DNA of 7,869 nucleotides from Bacteroidota bacterium (GTDB lineage: Bacteria; Bacteroidota; Bacteroidia; Chitinophagales; Chitinophagaceae). The stretch spans positions 1 to 7,869 of the forward strand of contig JAEZDR010000035.1 of the NCBI GenBank assembly GCA_023433265.1, given 5' to 3'. Below, one piece after another: positions 4,847 to 7,869 of this stretch (positions are counted from its first letter, which is position 1; each line of letters begins with the position of its first letter). The translations under genes and the position numbers were made by a program. A model generated the notes under the pieces. That model had not been told where the DNA came from. It saw nothing but the letters and a program-made list of their open reading frames with translations, and searched no databases.

Positions 4847-4888
4847 TGATGTTTAATATTCCTTCTTCCTGCCGGAATTTGGAATGGG
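4834..4888 (+). repeat. Direct copies of GGAATTTGGAAT
   Basis: GGAATTTGGAAT occurs at 4834-4845 and again at 4874-4885, 40 bases apart, and the reverse-complement form AATTCCAAATTTC stands at 4806-4818. Related words (CCCAAATTCCAAT, GGTTTGGAATT, AAATTGGAATT) lie before rpmD. They look like members of one spacer-repeat family; copies elsewhere in the genome cannot be checked here. Confidence 0.5.
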
Positions 4889-4906
4889 TATTTGAAAATC
4901 AATAAC

Positions 4907-4925
4907 GCGAGGGGTGATTCCCCGC
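4907..4925 (+). promoter_or_regulatory. GGGG-TGATT-CCCC hairpin before rplO
   Basis: GGGG (4911-4914) and CCCC (4920-4923) form a compact stem around TGATT. It can be extended by GC (4907-4908) pairing with GC (4924-4925) past a two-base bulge. It lies 22 bases upstream of the rplO ATG with no T-run. A leader stem influencing rplO translation is possible; no known motif is recognised. Confidence 0.35.
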
Positions 4926-4947
4926 TGAGTATAAAATCAACAACAAA

Positions 4948-5397
4948 ATGAAACTTCACAATCTTAAACCTGCAGAAGGTTCGGTAAAGAAAGAAAAAAG
5001 ATTAGGCCGCGGTGAGGCTAGCGGTAAAGGTGGTACTTCAACCAAAGGTAACAAAGGTGGACAAAGCCGCGCCGGTTACAAGCGTAAAATGGCCCATGAA
5101 GGCGGACAGATGCCTATTCAGCGCCGTATACCAAAGAGGGGCTTTAAAAACCCTCACCGTGTAGAGTACAAAGTGTTTAACCTGGGACAGATTGAACAAC
5201 TTGCCGAAAAATACGGTTTCGAAGAATTTACTCCAGAAAACCTCTATATCAACGGTCTTATCAACCGCACGGACCTCGTGAAAGTTCTTGGAAATGGCGA
5301 ACTTAAAACCAAGCTTAGCTTTAAAGTAAATGCTATAAGCGATAAAGCTAAATCGGCTATCGAAGCTACTGGCGGTTCTATTGAAATCCTGCAATAA
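4948..5397 (+). CDS. rplO: 50S ribosomal protein L15 (uL15)
   Basis: L15 is a late 50S assembly protein whose long basic extension threads through 23S rRNA. The product has 149 residues, the normal length. The N-terminal Gly/Lys-rich extension is at about 17-50 (KRLGRGEASGKGGTSTKGNK and GGQSRAGYKRKMAHEGGQ). Next come PIQRRIPKRGFKNPHRVEY (56-74) and the globular C-terminal domain with LGNGELKTKLSFKVNAISDK and the closing AKSAIEATGGSIEIL. The ATG follows AAAATCAACAACAAA, A-rich with no Shine-Dalgarno motif. The 160-base leader carries the repeat hairpins described above. A strong terminator after the stop makes rplO the likely last gene of the ribosomal-protein transcript. Confidence 0.97.
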   Translation: MKLHNLKPAEGSVKKEKRLGRGEASGKGGTSTKGNKGGQSRAGYKRKMAHEGGQMPIQRRIPKRGFKNPHRVEYKVFNLGQIEQLAEKYGFEEFTPENLYINGLINRTDLVKVLGNGELKTKLSFKVNAISDKAKSAIEATGGSIEILQ

Positions 5398-5412
5398 TTT
5401 TCCCGATATTTG

Positions 5413-5445
5413 CCGACGCATCGAAAAACGATGCGTTGGTTTTTT
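5413..5445 (+). terminator. Intrinsic terminator after rplO
   Basis: CCGACGCATCG (5413-5423) pairs with CGATGCGTTGG (5429-5439) over 11 bp, with one G-T wobble, around an AAAAA loop. It is followed at once by TTTTTT (5440-5445) and AATTA. This is a textbook Rho-independent terminator on the + strand, 15 bases after the rplO stop. It should end or strongly reduce readthrough from the spc ribosomal genes into secY. Confidence 0.85.
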
Positions 5446-5463
5446 AATTATTTGCTATTTTGC
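5436..5463 (+). promoter_or_regulatory. Candidate secY promoter
   Basis: TATTTTGC at 5456-5463 is close to the Bacteroidetes -7 element TAnnTTTG, one T short. TTG at 5436-5438, inside the terminator stem, lies 17 bases upstream and could serve as the -33 element. A related TATTTGC lies at 5449-5455. Its place just after a strong terminator and 73 bases before secY supports the idea, but the match is imperfect. Confidence 0.4.
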
Positions 5464-5536
5464 CCAGTTCAGCGCGTGATTAAAGAACACAACCCGGTTC
5501 GTATTGCACCCTGACCCATAGAGAAAAGAACTTAAG

Positions 5537-6886
5537 ATGAAAAAACTTGTTCAAACTTTAAAGAACATCTGGAGTATAGAAGAACTAAGAGCCAAAATTA
5601 TTGTTACCCTGGCTCTTCTTCTTGTTTATCGCTTCGGCACTCATATCGTTTTACCGGGTATAGATCCAAATCTTGTTGACGAAGCCGCAAGAGACGCACA
5701 AGGCCGTGGCTTACTTGGCTTGTTTGATGCGTTTGCAGGTGGTGCCTTCTCACAGGCTTCTATCCTTGCCCTCGGTATCATGCCTTACATTTCTGCATCT
5801 ATCTTCATGCAGTTGGCTACCATATTGGTTCCGCAGCTTCAGAAGATTCAAAAAGAAGGTGAGAGCGGTCGTAAAAAAATCAACCAGTGGACGCGTTATC
5901 TTACTGTAATTGTAACCCTGTTCCAGGCCGGCGCTTATGTAGCGTACCTAAATAACCCGCAAGGGCCTTATGCAGGCGCTATTCTTCCTGCGTACGCTCC
6001 TTACTTCTTTGTTTCCACTATCGTTCTCCTTACCGCAGGTACCATGTTCGTAATGTGGCTGGGCGAGAAGATACAGGACAAAGGTTTAGGTAACGGTACT
6101 TCTATCATCATCATGGTAGGTATCCTTGCCCGTCTTCCGCAAAGCCTCATGCAGGAAATAGAAGCCAAGAGCACACGCGGTGGTGGTGGCTGGTTAATCT
6201 TCCTCATTGAGATTGCATTGCTGATTGCTGTTATCATGGCGCTCATTGTACTTGTACAGGGGGTACGTAAAATACCGGTTAACTACGCAAAACAAATTGT
6301 AGGCAACCGCCAGTTTGGAGGTGCCCGCCAGTTTCTTCCTTTGAAGGTTAACAGCGCCGGTGTAATGCCTATCATCTTTGCACAGGCTATCATGTTCCTG
6401 CCTACCTTATTTACAGGCTTCGATTCTACCCGCGATATCGTAAGGATCTTCAGCGACCACAGTAATGCTATTTACATGATTGTGTATGCTGTAATGGTTA
6501 TTGGTTTCACCTTCCTTTATACTGCGCTTATCTTCAATCCCAAGCAAATGAGCGAGGATCTAAAGCGTAACAACGGGTTTATTCCCGGCGTTAAGCCAGG
6601 ACAGCCAACTGCCGATTATATCGGGGCCATCATGGACCGTATTACCTTTCCTGGCGCTATCTTCCTTGCGTTAGTAGGTATTCTTCCGGGCTTCGCACAG
6701 CGCCTTGGCGTTACTATGGGCTTTAGTACTTTCTTCGGTGGTACTTCTTTGCTAATCATGGTAGGTGTAATTCTAGATACATTACAGCAGATTGAAACGC
6801 ACCTGTTGATGAGACAGTACGATGGTTTAATGAAGGGTGGCAGAATACAGGGCAGGCAAGCTATTTCTCCCGCCAACAGCTATTAG
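5537..6886 (+). CDS. secY: Preprotein translocase subunit SecY
   Basis: SecY is the channel of the SecYEG translocon. It works with SecE/SecG, SecA and ribosomes to export or insert proteins at the inner membrane. The product has 449 residues, normal for the family, with about ten membrane segments: roughly 20-40, 74-94, 119-138, 154-175, 186-200, 218-241, 272-292, 313-335, 370-388 and 399-417. The plug region is about 57-72 (GRGLLGLFDAFAGGAF). The SecY signature is MWLGEKIQDKGLGNGTSI (173-190). Cytosolic loops for SecA and ribosome binding are at 242-265 (containing IPVNYAKQIVGNRQ) and 334-365 (NPKQMSEDLKRNNGFIPGVK). It ends with tandem in-frame stops TAG TGA at 6884-6889. The ATG follows GAAAAGAACTTAAG. 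It probably starts a separate transcript with map. Confidence 0.97.
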   Translation: MKKLVQTLKNIWSIEELRAKIIVTLALLLVYRFGTHIVLPGIDPNLVDEAARDAQGRGLLGLFDAFAGGAFSQASILALGIMPYISASIFMQLATILVPQLQKIQKEGESGRKKINQWTRYLTVIVTLFQAGAYVAYLNNPQGPYAGAILPAYAPYFFVSTIVLLTAGTMFVMWLGEKIQDKGLGNGTSIIIMVGILARLPQSLMQEIEAKSTRGGGGWLIFLIEIALLIAVIMALIVLVQGVRKIPVNYAKQIVGNRQFGGARQFLPLKVNSAGVMPIIFAQAIMFLPTLFTGFDSTRDIVRIFSDHSNAIYMIVYAVMVIGFTFLYTALIFNPKQMSEDLKRNNGFIPGVKPGQPTADYIGAIMDRITFPGAIFLALVGILPGFAQRLGVTMGFSTFFGGTSLLIMVGVILDTLQQIETHLLMRQYDGLMKGGRIQGRQAISPANSY

Positions 6887-6916
6887 TGAAATTGTAGTTT
6901 TTTACTGAAATAATCT

Positions 6917-6946
6917 GAAACCTGTTAGGCTAGCCTGGCAGGTTTC
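6917..6946 (+). terminator. 13-bp hairpin between secY and map
   Basis: GAAACCTGTTAGG (6917-6929) pairs with CCTGGCAGGTTTC (6934-6946), with two adjacent T-G wobbles and a CTAG loop. It is followed by TTTGCTAAAATG, so the T-run is short. It ends nine bases before the first possible map ATG and 27 bases before the second. It may be a weak terminator for secY, or a structure masking the map start region. Confidence 0.5.
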
Positions 6947-6955
6947 TTTGCTAAA

Positions 6956-7777
6956 ATGACACGCCCGAGAAACATGTTGAAGATTAAGAGCGATGCTGAG
7001 ATTGAAATAATGAAGGAAAGCGCTATGCTTGTAAGCCGTTGCCTTAGTGAAATAGCCAAAGTATTGAAGCCGGGAATGACGACCCTCCAGGTTGATGAGA
7101 TGGCACTGGAATTTCTTAAGGATAACGGTGCTGTTCCCTCATTCAAAGGCTTTCACGGCTATCCGCACAATATCTGTGCATCGGTAAATGATGTGGTTGT
7201 TCACGGCTTTCCCTGCAACACACCATTGAAGGAAGGCGACATTGTTTCTATTGATATTGGGGCCTACAAAAACGGTTACCATGGCGACCATGCTTATACC
7301 TTCATCCTGGGCGAGGTTAGGCCCGAGGTGTTGCAACTGGTACGCATTACCAAAGAAAGCCTGTTTAAGGGCATTGAGAAGGCTATTGTGGGCAACAGGG
7401 TAGGCGACATTGGATGGGCGATACAGGAACATACTGAAAAACAGCACGGCTATGGTGTTGTACGCGAGCTTGTGGGGCATGGACTTGGAAAGAGCATGCA
7501 CGAAGACCCGCAGGTGCCAAATTATGGCAAACGCGGAACGGGACAGAAGTTGAAGGAAAACCTGGTGTTAGCCATAGAACCTATGATCAACCTTGGTACA
7601 CGCTCTGTATTTACCGAAGCTGACGGATGGACCGTAAAAACCGGCGACGGCCAACCTTCTGTTCATTTTGAACATGATGTTTGCGTAAAAAAGAATAAAG
7701 CGCTTGTACTATCTGACTATTCTATTATTGAAGCGGCAGAAAAGCAAAACGGCAATTTAAATACGAGTTATTATTAG
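6956..7777 (+). CDS. map: Methionine aminopeptidase, type I
   Basis: This cytosolic two-metal hydrolase removes the initiator Met from new proteins when the next residue is small. The product has 273 residues from the first ATG. All expected ligands and catalytic residues are present: His83 (VVVHGFP), Asp100 (SIDIGAY), Asp111 (HGDHAYTF), His175 (VGHGLG), His182 (MHEDPQV), Glu208 (AIEPM) and Glu239 (HFEHDV). From Asp100 onward their spacing follows the E. coli type I enzyme closely. No N-terminal zinc-finger or SH3-binding extension is present, so it is the short bacterial form. The start is uncertain: ATG 6974 (MLKIKSDAEIEIMK) matches usual Bacteroidetes N-termini better and lies farther from the upstream hairpin, giving 267 residues. 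The place after secY is conserved in many bacteria. Confidence 0.95.
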   Translation: MTRPRNMLKIKSDAEIEIMKESAMLVSRCLSEIAKVLKPGMTTLQVDEMALEFLKDNGAVPSFKGFHGYPHNICASVNDVVVHGFPCNTPLKEGDIVSIDIGAYKNGYHGDHAYTFILGEVRPEVLQLVRITKESLFKGIEKAIVGNRVGDIGWAIQEHTEKQHGYGVVRELVGHGLGKSMHEDPQVPNYGKRGTGQKLKENLVLAIEPMINLGTRSVFTEADGWTVKTGDGQPSVHFEHDVCVKKNKALVLSDYSIIEAAEKQNGNLNTSYY

Positions 7778-7807
7778 GGTTGGTTCTCGACACACCTTCT
7801 CCATCTC

Positions 7808-7832
7808 CTCCAAAAACAACCCGTTTTTGGGG
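7808..7832. terminator. Inverted repeat after map, possible terminator
   Basis: CCAAAAAC (7810-7817) and GTTTTTGG (7823-7830) pair perfectly around AACCC. The stem extends to 10 bp with a T-G wobble and a C-G pair outside. It lies 30 bases after the map stop. The T-run is inside the stem and no T-run follows on the + strand, so terminator function is uncertain. Confidence 0.4.
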
Positions 7833-7869
7833 CAAGTCCGAGGCAAGTCCGACGTTAGTCCGAAGCAAG
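7832..7869. repeat. 11-bp tandem repeat GCAAGTCCGAN, running off the window
   Basis: Three consecutive 11-base units are visible: GCAAGTCCGAG (7832-7842), GCAAGTCCGAC (7843-7853) and GTTAGTCCGAA (7854-7864), then the first five bases of a fourth. The core AGTCCGA is constant. The true copy number is unknown because the window ends inside the array. It lies between map and whatever comes next. Confidence 0.75.

Noticed and set aside
5038..5421. 127-residue open frame on the minus strand over rplO
   Set aside because: Antisense to L15, with composition typical of a reversed basic-protein gene; not supported as a gene.
7139..7501. 120-residue open frame on the minus strand within map
   Set aside because: It overlaps catalytic-core codons of MetAP and shows no recognisable domain.
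1..7869. A novel defence, mobile or biosynthetic system
   Set aside because: Every open frame of substance is a conserved ribosomal, translocon or Met-aminopeptidase gene in standard order; no transposase, integrase, CRISPR-like array or unknown gene is present.

Overview
The window is a housekeeping locus: the end of the S10 cluster and almost all of the spc ribosomal-protein cluster, read entirely on the + strand. The order is rplP (3' end only), rpmC, rpsQ, rplN, rplX, rplE, rpsN, rpsH, rplF, rplR, rpsE, rpmD, rplO, secY, map. Every protein is intact except L16, which is cut by the window edge. I found no mobile element, CRISPR array, tRNA, rRNA or defence gene, and nothing that looks like an undescribed multi-gene system. 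No gene-free stretch exceeds 160 bases.

The organism looks like a member of the Bacteroidetes (Bacteroidota), most likely Chitinophagaceae or Sphingobacteriaceae. The reasons are the protein style (L29 with an SPLENPMTIRNLRREIARLKTEL-like body, L24 with a GDDKDLKKPRKVLEV KOW segment), map following secY directly with no adk between them, starts preceded by A-rich sequence instead of Shine-Dalgarno motifs, and a TATCTTTG box matching the Bacteroidetes -7 element TAnnTTTG. Placement below phylum is inference.

Layout. Bases 1-1171 hold L16 (end), L29, S17 and L14. Bases 1177-2423 hold a promoter-like box, then L24, L5 and S14 packed almost without gaps (1-base overlap, then 3 bases). Bases 2424-3989 hold S8, L6 and L18, each with its own 54-117 base leader; the S8 and L18 leaders carry short GC hairpins next to AGGAGG or GGAGGTG. 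Bases 4011-5397 hold S5, L30 and L15. The gaps on both sides of L30 are filled with AATTCCAAATT/AATTTGGAATT repeats that form hairpins. A strong intrinsic terminator follows rplO at 5413-5445, and a secY promoter candidate lies just after it. secY (5537-6886) and map (6956-7777) follow, with a 13-bp hairpin between them. The last 92 bases hold another inverted repeat and an 11-bp tandem repeat that runs off the window; infA would be the expected next gene, but it is not in view.

Together the genes supply 50S and 30S ribosomal proteins, the SecY channel that docks ribosomes at the membrane, and the aminopeptidase that trims the initiator Met of new chains. What deserves a second look is the intergenic DNA, which is longer and more structured than in the tightly packed E. 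coli spc operon.
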